Shown here in pieces: positions 33,971 through 42,459 of a DNA stretch of 64,000 nucleotides. Positions within the stretch are counted from its first letter, which is position 1; each line of letters starts with the position of its first letter. Below the pieces are notes generated by a model. The model was not told the DNA's origin, ran no database searches, and saw nothing but the letters and a program-made list of their open reading frames with translations. The stretch is from the NCBI GenBank assembly GCA_017477425.1, contig JAFUVT010000016.1:1-64000 (forward strand), read 5' to 3'. Both the position numbers and the translations under genes were made by a program. The DNA is from Bacteroidales bacterium. GTDB taxonomy: Bacteria; Bacteroidota; Bacteroidia; Bacteroidales; F082.

Positions 33971-34495
33971 ATGGAAACCACCAACGCCACACAGCAACCC
34001 AAACGCCCCACGGGGATGACCATCCTTTTGGTCTTGTCGTTCATCAACGCCTGTTTCAACATTTTCAGCAACATCATCATGTATTTCTTCACCCCGATGA
34101 TGGCTGAGATGTTGAAAAACGGCCAACTTGAGGAAGCCATGGGGCCTTTCATGACTGCTGCCAACGAAGAGATGCGGACCGCGATGATGGATTCCATGAC
34201 CGCTCTTGCCAACATCAAGCCAATCTACTATCTGTTCATGTTGGTACTGTTCATTGGTTCTTTGGTGGGTGTCATCAGGATGCTCAAATACGACAAGCGT
34301 GGTTTGCATTTCTACGCCATCTCGCAGTTGCTGATGCTCATCGTATCGTCCATCTACAAATACCCGTTGATGCAACCCTCGCCGTTCACCACCGATTTGA
34401 TGCTCACGGTTATGTTCATTCTGGTTTACTACCTCTATTTCAAGCGAATGGAGTTGATGCAAGACCGACAAAACACCAACACATTTGAAGAATGA
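33971..34495 (+). CDS. Membrane protein, unknown function
   Basis: 174 residues with about four membrane spans (MTILLVLSFINACFNIFSNI; IYYLFMLVLFIGSLVGVIRM; LHFYAISQLLMLIVSSIYKY; LMLTVMFILVYYLYFKRMEL). A soluble amphipathic segment (about 40-75) lies between the first and second. I do not recognise a named family. It overlaps the next gene by 4 bases, so the two products are probably made together. Confidence 0.75.
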   Translation: METTNATQQPKRPTGMTILLVLSFINACFNIFSNIIMYFFTPMMAEMLKNGQLEEAMGPFMTAANEEMRTAMMDSMTALANIKPIYYLFMLVLFIGSLVGVIRMLKYDKRGLHFYAISQLLMLIVSSIYKYPLMQPSPFTTDLMLTVMFILVYYLYFKRMELMQDRQNTNTFEE

Positions 34496-35010
34496 AACAG
34501 CGCGAAGGGACAATATTCAACCTGAAGCCTGAGCTAACACTCGCGATGAAGCTGGCGGCCAGTTTTGCCATCACTTATTACGGCTTGCTGCTCATCTACG
34601 AAGTGTTTACCTTGGTTTACAGCCGCTATTTCATTGACTCCTACTATTTTAACCAAGGCGAAGTTGGAGAAGGCACAAAACAACTTTGGATTCAAATCGC
34701 GCAACTTGCTTTATCCATCATTTTGGTTTTCAGTCTAATACAAATCTTCAGAAAGAAAGTACACGGCAAAGCCATTTTCGTGCCTGCTTCGCTGGCGCTC
34801 ATCGTGTTCCAATTTTTGGTCACGGGACCTGTGCCCTTGGTAAAATACATCCTTGAAGCCTTTTTGGTGCTGATTATCGCTCCCATCCGAGTGAAGAAAA
34901 AGCTGAGACTGAAAGATGGGAAACTGCAATTGGAAACCGTTGAACAGACTGAGAACCAGCCAACAGAGTCCTCAGCCGAGACAGAGCAGCCCAAAGAGAT
35001 TCAAGCCTAA
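34492..35010 (+). CDS. Membrane protein, unknown function
   Basis: 172 residues. Three or four membrane spans (LAASFAITYYGLLLIYEVFT; LWIQIAQLALSIILVFSLIQ; FVPASLALIVFQFLVTGPVP; YILEAFLVLIIAPIRVKKKL) end in a basic segment and a Glu/Gln/Pro/Thr/Ser-rich tail (TENQPTESSAETEQPKEIQA). No named family was recognised. The start codon overlaps the stop of the preceding gene, and its 3' end overlaps convergent sufS by 4 bases. Confidence 0.75.
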   Translation: MKQREGTIFNLKPELTLAMKLAASFAITYYGLLLIYEVFTLVYSRYFIDSYYFNQGEVGEGTKQLWIQIAQLALSIILVFSLIQIFRKKVHGKAIFVPASLALIVFQFLVTGPVPLVKYILEAFLVLIIAPIRVKKKLRLKDGKLQLETVEQTENQPTESSAETEQPKEIQA

Positions 35011-36227
35011 CGCAGCATCATTGCGGCTTTTTTCACTGCCTTCACGAAAACATCCACTTCTTCCAAAGTGTTGTAAAGCGCAAACGACGCCCGCACCGTG
35101 CCTGGAATGCCGAAGCGCGTCATCACTGGCTCGGCGCAATGATGCCCCGTGCGCACCGCCACACCCATTTTGTCGATAATCGTGCCCAAATCGTAAGGGT
35201 GAATGCCATCGATGATGAAGGAAACCAGTCCGCTACGATGCTCAGCTTCGCCAATGAAACAAATACCTTCGATTTCGGAAAGTTGCTGGACGGCAGATTG
35301 CAAAAGTTGGGTTTCGTGCTCCTCAACCGCTTTTCTGTCAAGGCTTTGCAGGAACTGAATAGCCGTTTCCAAACCAAGCGCGGCGCCCACATTGGGCGTG
35401 CCCGCCTCAAACTTGTATGGTAGCACATTGAATGTAGTCTTCTCGAAACTGACGGTGTCCACCATCTCGCCGCCAAACTGATAGGGCGGCAGTTTTTCGA
35501 GCCATTCCGCTTTGCCGAACAATCCGCCGATACCCATCGGAGCGTACATCTTGTGACCCGAAAAAACGAAGAAATCACAATCAAGGTCCTGGACATCAAT
35601 GGGATGATGCGCAATGGACTGTGCCCCATCAATGACCACGGGAATGCCGTATTCGTGCGCCATCTTCACCATCTGCTTCACGGGATTAATCGTTCCTAAG
35701 ACATTGGAAATGTGCGCAATGGAGACGATTTGTGGTTGCTCCTGCAGCAACTTCTCATATTGTTCCAAGTCCAACACGCCTTTGTCGTCCATCGGTACGA
35801 CAAGCAATTGCCCATTGTGTCGCTGCACCATCTGCTGCCACGGCACCAGGTTGGAGTGGTGCTCCATTGCGGTAATCAGCACCTTTGGCTCGTTGTAGAG
35901 ACGCATTGAATGCGTCTCAAACGTCGTCGCCAACAAATTCAGCGACTCGGTTGTCCCCCGAGTGAACACCACCTCGCGGGCTTCGCTGGCGTGAATGAAA
36001 TCGGCCACCGTCTGGCGGGCGTGCTCGTAGGCCTCGGTCGCCTTTTGGCTCAGATAATGCACGCCTCGGTGGATGTTGCAGTTCTCGTGCAGGTAATAAT
36101 CCCGCTCCCGCTCAATGACGCACAAAGGCTTTTGCGTGGTGGCGGCATTGTCGAAATAGACCAAAGGCTTGCCATAGACCTGCTGGTCGAGGATGGGGAA
36201 TTGTTGACGAATTTCGTTGATGTTCAT
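35007..36227 (-). CDS. sufS: Cysteine desulfurase SufS
   Basis: 406 residues, class V aminotransferase fold. Motifs are YFDNAATTQKP, YEHARQTVADF, TRGTTESLNLLATTF, AMEHHSNLVPWQQMV, the PLP lysine in FFVFSGHKMYAPMGIG, and VRTGHHCAEP (active Cys). It removes sulfur from cysteine for Fe-S assembly by SufBCD. The residues ETHSMRLYN around 100 come from an inserted GAGACG palindrome (35898-35918), replacing the usual loop before AMEHHSN. It is the last gene of the suf operon. No SufE/SufU is in the window. Confidence 0.95.
   Translation of the reverse strand: MNINEIRQQFPILDQQVYGKPLVYFDNAATTQKPLCVIERERDYYLHENCNIHRGVHYLSQKATEAYEHARQTVADFIHASEAREVVFTRGTTESLNLLATTFETHSMRLYNEPKVLITAMEHHSNLVPWQQMVQRHNGQLLVVPMDDKGVLDLEQYEKLLQEQPQIVSIAHISNVLGTINPVKQMVKMAHEYGIPVVIDGAQSIAHHPIDVQDLDCDFFVFSGHKMYAPMGIGGLFGKAEWLEKLPPYQFGGEMVDTVSFEKTTFNVLPYKFEAGTPNVGAALGLETAIQFLQSLDRKAVEEHETQLLQSAVQQLSEIEGICFIGEAEHRSGLVSFIIDGIHPYDLGTIIDKMGVAVRTGHHCAEPVMTRFGIPGTVRASFALYNTLEEVDVFVKAVKKAAMMLR
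35898..35918. repeat. GAGACG palindrome inside sufS (family 2)
   Basis: GAGACGCAT-TGA-ATGCGTCTC within the sufS reading frame. It is encoded in the surface loop before the EHHSN motif. Confidence 0.8.
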
Positions 36228-36239
36228 ATTGTCACGTTT

Positions 36240-36267
36240 GTAGAGACGTAGCGCGCTACGTCTCTAC
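36240..36267. repeat. GAGACG palindrome in the sufD-sufS spacer (family 2)
   Basis: Perfect 28-bp palindrome with half-arm GTAGAGACGTAGCG, filling most of the 43-base spacer. Confidence 0.85.
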
Positions 36268-36270
36268 CAG

Positions 36271-37098
36271 TTAGATTTTCGAATAATCAATATCAAAATC
36301 GTATTCTTTCGGGTGGCTGCAGCGCAACACGCAGTTCTCGCAGCTCGACAATTCGCCGCGCAGACGGCGCTTGATCATGTCGTCAATGTGTTCGTGAAGC
36401 ATTTCGTTGCCGATGTGATTGCTGACCTCAGCGGCAAAGGCGTACATCAACAAAATACGCGCATTGGCCTTGCTGATGCCGCGCTGGCGCATATAAAACA
36501 TGGCCTCTTGGTCGAGTTGGCCCGTGGAAGTGCCGTGCGAGCATTTCACGTCGTCGGCATAAATCTCCAAGAAAGGTTGGCTATTGATTTTGGCCTTCGA
36601 GGTCAATATGATGTTGCTGTTGTTTTGATGTGCGTCGGTCTTTTGGGCATGAGGCGCCACATAGACGTGGCCGTTGAAAACGCCCGTAGCCTCATCGTCC
36701 AAAACGCCCTTGAACTTCTCATTGCTGGTGCAATGCGGTACATTGTGATTCACTTTCAGGTGATTCTCAACGTGTTGTGTCTTGTCGATAAGATAAAGAC
36801 CGTAAATCTGCGTGTCGGCTCCTTCGCCATCCAAATCCACATGATAGGTGTTGCGGATGTCACCACCGTTGAAGGTGATGACCACGATTTTCAGGCGGCT
36901 GTCGGCCAATTGGCGGATTCTGAGTTCCTTCCGAATCGAAGCCGTATTGTCCACATTCTGAAGGATATACAACTCAAGACTCGAGTTCTCGTTGAGGACG
37001 ATTTCGGAGGTCGTTGATGCCTCCGAGATATGCGCATCATCGTCATACTCAATGATTTGTCGGCTTTGGTTGGCGGCTATGATGAGTTGGTTGTCCAT
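36271..37098 (-). CDS. sufD: SufD-like Fe-S scaffold subunit, short form
   Basis: 275 residues. It holds the SufD beta-helix core and C-terminal helices (YVAPHAQKTDAHQNNSNIIL, AKINSQPFLEIYADDVKCSH, GTSTGQLDQEAMFYMRQRGI, ARILLMYAFAAEV). It lacks about 150 N-terminal residues that most SufD proteins have. After the usual end it carries CENCVLRC, a C-x2-C-x3-C cluster not usual for SufD. It starts 2 bases after the sufC stop, at ATG of MDNQL. It works with SufB and SufC in cluster assembly. Confidence 0.85.
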   Translation of the reverse strand: MDNQLIIAANQSRQIIEYDDDAHISEASTTSEIVLNENSSLELYILQNVDNTASIRKELRIRQLADSRLKIVVITFNGGDIRNTYHVDLDGEGADTQIYGLYLIDKTQHVENHLKVNHNVPHCTSNEKFKGVLDDEATGVFNGHVYVAPHAQKTDAHQNNSNIILTSKAKINSQPFLEIYADDVKCSHGTSTGQLDQEAMFYMRQRGISKANARILLMYAFAAEVSNHIGNEMLHEHIDDMIKRRLRGELSSCENCVLRCSHPKEYDFDIDYSKI

Positions 37099-37100
37099 AA

Positions 37101-37847
37101 TCAAAGTTCCTTAATCCATTCGTAGCCTTTTTCTTCGAGTTCGAGGGCGAGACTCTTGCCGCCTGTCTTGACGATGCGCCCGTCGTACATCACGTGGACG
37201 AAGTCGGGGACAATGTAATCAAGCAGACGCTGGTAGTGCGTGATGACCACGAAGGCGTTCTCATTGGTATGCAACTGGTTGACGCCGTTGGCCACGATGC
37301 GCAGGGCATCGATGTCGAGGCCCGAGTCGGTCTCATCAAGGATGGCGAGGCTGGGTTCGAGCATGGCCATCTGGAAAATCTCGTTTTTCTTCTTTTCGCC
37401 ACCGCTGTAGCCCACGTTGACGAAACGGTTTTGCAGTTTTTCTGTGATTTCCACCATCGCCTGCTTTTCCTTCATCAGTTTCATAAAATCGACGGTGCTC
37501 ATCGGCGGCAGACCTTGGTATTCGCGCTTCGAGTTGACGGCAGTGCGCATGAAATTCTGGATACTCACGCCCGGAATCTCAACGGGATACTGGAAACTCA
37601 AGAAGATGCCTTCGTTGGCGCGGTCTTCAGGCGACATGCCGACGATATTCTTGCCTTTGTACCAGATCTCGCCTTCGGTGATTTCGTAGCCCTCGCGTCC
37701 CGTGACGGCAGCGGCCAGCGTGCTTTTTCCGGTTCCGTTGGGTCCCATGATGGCGTGAATCTCGCCTTCATTGACACCCAGATTCAATCCTTTCAGGATT
37801 TCCTTGCCTCCTATGGAGACGTGCAGATTTTTGATATTCAGTAACAT
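37101..37847 (-). CDS. sufC: SufC Fe-S assembly ATPase
   Basis: 248 residues, ABC ATPase of the Suf scaffold. Walker A is GPNGTGKSTLAAAV, the SufC signature VGYSGGEKKKNEIFQMA, and Walker B LAILDETDSGLDIDAL, with H-loop VITHYQRLL. The start is the ATG of MLLNIKNLHV; the frame upstream begins with TTG. It sits in the operon order sufB-sufC-sufD-sufS. Confidence 0.97.
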   Translation of the reverse strand: MLLNIKNLHVSIGGKEILKGLNLGVNEGEIHAIMGPNGTGKSTLAAAVTGREGYEITEGEIWYKGKNIVGMSPEDRANEGIFLSFQYPVEIPGVSIQNFMRTAVNSKREYQGLPPMSTVDFMKLMKEKQAMVEITEKLQNRFVNVGYSGGEKKKNEIFQMAMLEPSLAILDETDSGLDIDALRIVANGVNQLHTNENAFVVITHYQRLLDYIVPDFVHVMYDGRIVKTGGKSLALELEEKGYEWIKEL

Positions 37848-37887
37848 ATAATTCAATATTTAATATTCAAAAATTAAAATTTGGCAA

Positions 37888-37907
37888 AGACGCATGCAAT
37901 GCGTCTC
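37888..37907. repeat. GAGACG palindrome in the sufB-sufC spacer (family 2)
   Basis: AGACGCAT-GCA-ATGCGTCT followed by C, 9 bases beyond the sufB stop. Same inner stem as the copy at 2010-2030. Confidence 0.8.
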
Positions 37908-37915
37908 AATAAGGT

Positions 37916-39367
37916 TTAACCAACACTGCCCTCCAAAGTGATGGACAATAGTTTCTGCGCCTCAACCGCGAATTCCATCGGCAGTTTGTTCAGCACGTCC
38001 TTGGCGTAGCCGTTGACAATCAAGCCGATGGCTTTTTCCGTCGGGATGCCGCGCTGCTGGCAGTAGAAGAGTTGGTCTTCGCTGATTTTCGAGGTCGTGG
38101 CCTCGTGTTCGAGGATGCTCGACTCGTTGCCGCACTCCACGTAAGGCCAGGTGTGCGCGCCGCATTGGTCACCCAACAGCAAGGAGTCGCATTGCGAGTA
38201 GTTGCGAGCGTTTTCGGCTCTCGGGACGACCTTCACCAAGCCACGGTAACCGTTTTGGCTGTGGCCTGCGGAGATACCTTTAGATATAATAGTGCTGCGC
38301 GTGTTTTTGCCCAAGTGGATCATTTTCGTGCCCGTGTCGGCCTGCTGGTAGTTGTTGGTCACGGCGACGGAATAGAACTCGCCCACCGAATTGTCGCCCA
38401 TCAGCACGCAACCCGGATATTTCCAAGTGATGGCCGAACCCGTCTCGACTTGCGTCCAAGAGATTTTGGAGCGGTCGCCGCGACAAAGTCCGCGCTTGGT
38501 GACGAGATTGTATACGCCACCCTTGCCGTCCTTATCGCCTGGATACCAGTTCTGTACAGTGGAGTATTTCACCTCGGCATCGGTCTCGGCAATGATTTCC
38601 ACGATGGCCGCATGAAGCTGGTTTTCATCGCGTTGCGGTGCTGTGCAGCCTTCCATATAGCTCACGTAGGCGCCTTCATCGGCCACAATCAAGGTACGTT
38701 CAAACTGGCCCGTGTTGGCTGCGTTGATGCGGAAATAGGTGGAAAGCTCCAGCGGACAACGCACGCCCTTCGGGATATAGCAGAACGAGCCGTCGCTGAA
38801 GACGGCTGAGTTGAGTGCGGCGAAGAAATTGTCCGTGTAAGGCACCACTGTTCCGAGGTATTTCTTCACCAAGTCAGGATGCTGCTTGACCGCCTCGCTG
38901 AACGACATAAAGATAACGCCATGCTTGGAGAGCGTCTCTTGGAAAGTCGTCTTCACCGAGGTCGAGTCCATCACAGCATCGACGGCCACGCCCGAGAGTT
39001 TCTTCTGCTCATCGAGCGAAATGCCGAGTTTGTCGAAAGTGGCCAAAAGCTCAGGGTCGACTTCGTCGAGGCTTTGTTTTTCTTGGCGTTTGCGCGGTGC
39101 GGCATAATAGATGATGTCCTGATAGTTGATTTCGGGAATGTCGAGGTGCGCCCAAGTGGGTTGCTTCAAAGTCAGCCAGTGGCGGAAGGCCTTCAGGCGA
39201 AATTCGAGCAGCCATTCAGGTTCCTCTTTCTTCTTGGAAATCAGGCGGATGATGTCCTCGTTGATGCCTTTCGGCACAAAATCGGTCTCAATGTCGGTCA
39301 CGAAACCGTATTCATATTCCTTGTTCGTGACTTCGCTGATGATATTTTCGTTCGGATTCTGATCCAT
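37916..39367 (-). CDS. sufB: SufB Fe-S scaffold subunit
   Basis: 483 residues, full-length SufB. Motifs are [20 protein letters not shown] (cluster-related Cys), [35 protein letters not shown], and [17 protein letters not shown] and [16 protein letters not shown] near the C-terminus. It is the first gene of the suf operon, with a leader of about 135 bases containing a family-3 hairpin. Confidence 0.97.
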   Translation of the reverse strand: MDQNPNENIISEVTNKEYEYGFVTDIETDFVPKGINEDIIRLISKKKEEPEWLLEFRLKAFRHWLTLKQPTWAHLDIPEINYQDIIYYAAPRKRQEKQSLDEVDPELLATFDKLGISLDEQKKLSGVAVDAVMDSTSVKTTFQETLSKHGVIFMSFSEAVKQHPDLVKKYLGTVVPYTDNFFAALNSAVFSDGSFCYIPKGVRCPLELSTYFRINAANTGQFERTLIVADEGAYVSYMEGCTAPQRDENQLHAAIVEIIAETDAEVKYSTVQNWYPGDKDGKGGVYNLVTKRGLCRGDRSKISWTQVETGSAITWKYPGCVLMGDNSVGEFYSVAVTNNYQQADTGTKMIHLGKNTRSTIISKGISAGHSQNGYRGLVKVVPRAENARNYSQCDSLLLGDQCGAHTWPYVECGNESSILEHEATTSKISEDQLFYCQQRGIPTEKAIGLIVNGYAKDVLNKLPMEFAVEAQKLLSITLEGSVG

Positions 39368-39388
39368 ATTAGTGCTTTTTTGACTTCG

Positions 39389-39459
39389 GGGCCTTCGACA
39401 GGCTCAGGCACCCTTAACTCTTTGTAAAGCTGAAGGTCTTTGAGCTTGTCGAAGGGCCG
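39389..39459. repeat. CTTCGACAAGCTCAGG inverted repeat (family 3), sufB leader
   Basis: GGGCCTTCGACAGGCTCAGG and TGAGCTTGTCGAAGGGCC arms, with a loop of about 30 bases. It lies between the suf promoter and sufB. Confidence 0.85.
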
Positions 39460-39505
39460 TCTCATATCAGTTTTTCATTATTAAGAATGATTTCAAATTA
39501 GGCTG

Positions 39506-39513
39506 CAAAGATA
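39506..39513 (-). promoter_or_regulatory. -7 box TATCTTTG for the suf operon
   Basis: CAAAGATA on the plus strand, about 140 bases upstream of the sufB start. Confidence 0.5.
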
Positions 39514-39588
39514 AGGTTTTATTGTTATGCAGTGTGTCTCCTTTGTTACAAAATTACGTTTTTTTCTTGGGCATTCCATTTTTTGCGT

Positions 39589-39596
39589 TAGTTTTG
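39589..39596 (+). promoter_or_regulatory. -7 box TAGTTTTG for the PHP-glycosyltransferase operon
   Basis: TAGTTTTG 19 bases before the ATG of MRKGNPHK. Confidence 0.5.
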
Positions 39597-39614
39597 CAGT
39601 CAAAATCGGCTTCT

Positions 39615-40856
39615 ATGCGCAAAGGCAATCCACATAAAGGTTTCTGGTTCTATTTTGGCAGGGTGATGGCTTGCATAGGTATTTTGTTGTTACTGACCAT
39701 TTTGGGCATTTATTTGACCGTGCCCACCTACAGCTTCAAGGAGCCGCGACCCTTTGAGGGCGAATATCTTTACAATCCCTATCAAGACATGAATCCCGAC
39801 CAATGGAAAAAATACCATTTCCATTGCCACTCGCGCAAATATTTTGGCATGACCAATGGTAGGAAGAGCAAGGAAACGGCCATCGACAGCGTGTATCAGA
39901 CTTTGGGCTACGACCATTACGGCATTTCCGATTACATGAGCATCAACCTGCATGGTGCTGACAGAGAGGATTATATACCCGCCTACGAACATGGCTACGG
40001 ACTCATCCGCAAGACGCACCAAATCTGCATCGGGGCCAAGTCGGTGTACCGCATCGACTACCCTTTCATGCAGAACCTCAACATGAAGCAGCACATGCTC
40101 AACAAGTTGGGCGAACGAAGCCGCTTTGTGATGCCTGCCCATGCCTCGTTCACGAAAGGCTACAAGGTGAGCGATATGAAATATCTGAGCAACTATCGCC
40201 TGATTGAAGTCGTCAATCCTTACGGCAACGCCATCGAACATTGGGACATGGCCTTATCTAACGGTCACCGACTCTATGCCCTCGGCGACGACGACACGCA
40301 CGACATCACCAATGTCCACGAGGTATGCCGCAACATGACCATGGTCAACACGCCCGACCTCGACCCCGAAAACGTGTATGACGCCCTCGAAAAAGGGCTA
40401 TGCTATGCCGTAGAATTCGACAACTGGTATTATTTCCCCTTGACGCTTGAGCAAAAGGCAAAAGAAACCCACGAACTCGACTATCTCACTCAGGCCCAAT
40501 TGGTTGGCGATACACTTTTCATCCAAACTTCAGCCGAGACCATGCGCGAGGTGCAATTCATCGGACAAGACGGCAAAGTGCTGAAAACTGAGCAAGGTGT
40601 GGTTAGGGCCTATTACGTCATCCAGCCCAACGACACCTACGTCAGGACCCGCATCGACCTCAACGGCAGGAATTTCCTCTATCTGAACCCGGTGACACGC
40701 CATCCCACAACGATTGTCGTCGACCGTCGTTTAGACCAAATCAACTGGTCGCAAACCATTCTCTATTGGGTGGTCTATGCAGTGGCTTTAATAGCCTTTG
40801 CATGGTATCTTTTCAAAAAAGCGAAAGAAAAGAAAAACCAAAGCAATGCAAATTAA
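39615..40856 (+). CDS. PHP-domain membrane-anchored phosphoesterase-like protein
   Basis: 413 residues. An N-terminal membrane anchor (VMACIGILLLLTILGIYLTV) is followed by a PHP fold. Metal-site motifs are HFHCHS (HxH), YDHYGISDY, MPAHASF and LGDDDTHD. The C-terminal 120 residues form a beta-rich domain. A second membrane span near the C-terminus (TILYWVVYAVALIAFAWYLF) is followed by a basic tail. PHP proteins hydrolyse phosphoesters, but the substrate is unknown. The start excludes an upstream non-protein-like extension. It overlaps the next gene's start by 11 bases. Confidence 0.8.
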   Translation: MRKGNPHKGFWFYFGRVMACIGILLLLTILGIYLTVPTYSFKEPRPFEGEYLYNPYQDMNPDQWKKYHFHCHSRKYFGMTNGRKSKETAIDSVYQTLGYDHYGISDYMSINLHGADREDYIPAYEHGYGLIRKTHQICIGAKSVYRIDYPFMQNLNMKQHMLNKLGERSRFVMPAHASFTKGYKVSDMKYLSNYRLIEVVNPYGNAIEHWDMALSNGHRLYALGDDDTHDITNVHEVCRNMTMVNTPDLDPENVYDALEKGLCYAVEFDNWYYFPLTLEQKAKETHELDYLTQAQLVGDTLFIQTSAETMREVQFIGQDGKVLKTEQGVVRAYYVIQPNDTYVRTRIDLNGRNFLYLNPVTRHPTTIVVDRRLDQINWSQTILYWVVYAVALIAFAWYLFKKAKEKKNQSNAN

Positions 40857-42459
40857 AGAACAGAATATCAACAAGATAGTTATTTGGCTTTTGGTCATCA
40901 GCGCCATAGCAAGAGGCATCTTGGCTGCATGCTTGGAGTTCGGCAACGATGAGGTGTATTATTGGACCTACGCCCTTTACCCCGACTGGAGCCACTACGA
41001 CCATCCACCCATGGTGGGTTGGATCATCCAACTTTTCAGCCTTAACCTATTGCTCGACAGCGAGTTCTTCATCCGATTGGCCTCTATAGTCTTTATGACG
41101 GCCACCACCTATTTCATATTCCGCATCGGCAAAGACATCAAGGATGCGCAAACCGGACTCTACGCCGCCCTGCTCTACACCGCCTCGATTTACGCTTTCG
41201 TCATCACAGGCATTTTCATCATGCCGGACACGCCGCTGATGCTGTTTTGGCTTTTGGCCTTCTGGATGGCTGTCAAGTATTTTCAACGCCTTCATACTGA
41301 GCAACATTCCGATTCCTACATGGTTCTTTTCGGCGTATTTGCGGGTTTGGCGATGCTTTCCAAATATTCAGGTGTCTTCCTATGGGTCGGCCTAATGCTT
41401 TACATCCTCATCTTCGACCGTAAACCACTCAAAACTTGGGCGTTCTACTGCGCGCTTCTCGTTTCCTTGAGTCTCGTTTGGCCTATTTTGCACTGGAATT
41501 TGCAATACGACTTCATCAGTTTTCGCTTCCATGGAGATCGCGTAGGCGGAGGCAAGATCAATTTCGGTACGTTCGGGACTGAACTGGCTGGTGAATTCTT
41601 CTACAACAATCCCGTCAATTTCGTCCTCATCGTCATTGCCCTCATCGCGTCATGCAAAGGAAAAACCAAAATCGAGAAATCCGTTCAGCGACTGCTTCTT
41701 TGCACGGCTTTGCCACTGATAGCCATCTTCTTGGTCATTTCACTGACGAGGCCTACCCTACCCCATTGGAACGCTCCGGCCTTTTGCCTTCTCATCTTAT
41801 TGGTTGCATGCCAGTTAAGCGAAAAACATCCGATTCAGGATGACTTTGTCAAGATCCCCAAAGGCATCGTCGCCGCATTGAGCGTCATGCTGTTTGTGGT
41901 CATTTTCGGAGCCATCGAGATCCAAACCGGACTCATCCCGCTCGACAAACACACCGAGCCCGAGATGGTCGGCCGCAACGACTTCACCCTCGACATGTAC
42001 GGCTGGCGACAACTGGAGACGAAATTCGCCGATTTGCGCCAACAGAAAATAGCCGAAGGCTCAATGAAAGAAGAAGACGGCATCGTGGCCGACGAATGGT
42101 TCCCATTAGCGAACCTCGACTATTATGTGGCACGTCCATTGGGCATGAAAGTGATGGGCATCGGCTGGCCAAACAACCTGCATAAATACTTATGGATCAA
42201 CGAGGATCGAGGAGGATTCAGCAAAGGCCAAGATTTTTGGTTCTTGACCGATAGCCACTATTTCAAGCGACCCGAAGCACTCTATCCTGGCGGTTTCGAG
42301 TCGATTGAATACATTGATACCATCACCATCGAGCGCTGCGGCAGACCCGCCAAGAATTTCTTCGTCTATGCCTGCAAAGGCTTGATTTACATGCAACCCA
42401 ACATCACAGAGCTGATGGCTGAGCGCAACGCTGCCAAGCAAAAAAACACAGCGCCATGA
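40846..42459 (+). CDS. GT-C glycosyltransferase (ArnT/PMT-like membrane protein)
   Basis: 537 residues. N-terminal ARGILAACLEFGNDEVYYWT has the Asp-Glu of GT-C enzymes, followed by YPDWSHYDHPPMVGW and about nine membrane spans up to residue 365. A periplasmic C-terminal domain follows (YYVARPLGMKVMGIGWPNN). These families move a sugar from polyprenyl phosphate to lipid A, proteins or polymers on the periplasmic side. The acceptor is unknown. It sits between the PHP protein and another GT-C protein, with overlaps on both sides. Confidence 0.8.
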   Translation: MQIKEQNINKIVIWLLVISAIARGILAACLEFGNDEVYYWTYALYPDWSHYDHPPMVGWIIQLFSLNLLLDSEFFIRLASIVFMTATTYFIFRIGKDIKDAQTGLYAALLYTASIYAFVITGIFIMPDTPLMLFWLLAFWMAVKYFQRLHTEQHSDSYMVLFGVFAGLAMLSKYSGVFLWVGLMLYILIFDRKPLKTWAFYCALLVSLSLVWPILHWNLQYDFISFRFHGDRVGGGKINFGTFGTELAGEFFYNNPVNFVLIVIALIASCKGKTKIEKSVQRLLLCTALPLIAIFLVISLTRPTLPHWNAPAFCLLILLVACQLSEKHPIQDDFVKIPKGIVAALSVMLFVVIFGAIEIQTGLIPLDKHTEPEMVGRNDFTLDMYGWRQLETKFADLRQQKIAEGSMKEEDGIVADEWFPLANLDYYVARPLGMKVMGIGWPNNLHKYLWINEDRGGFSKGQDFWFLTDSHYFKRPEALYPGGFESIEYIDTITIERCGRPAKNFFVYACKGLIYMQPNITELMAERNAAKQKNTAP

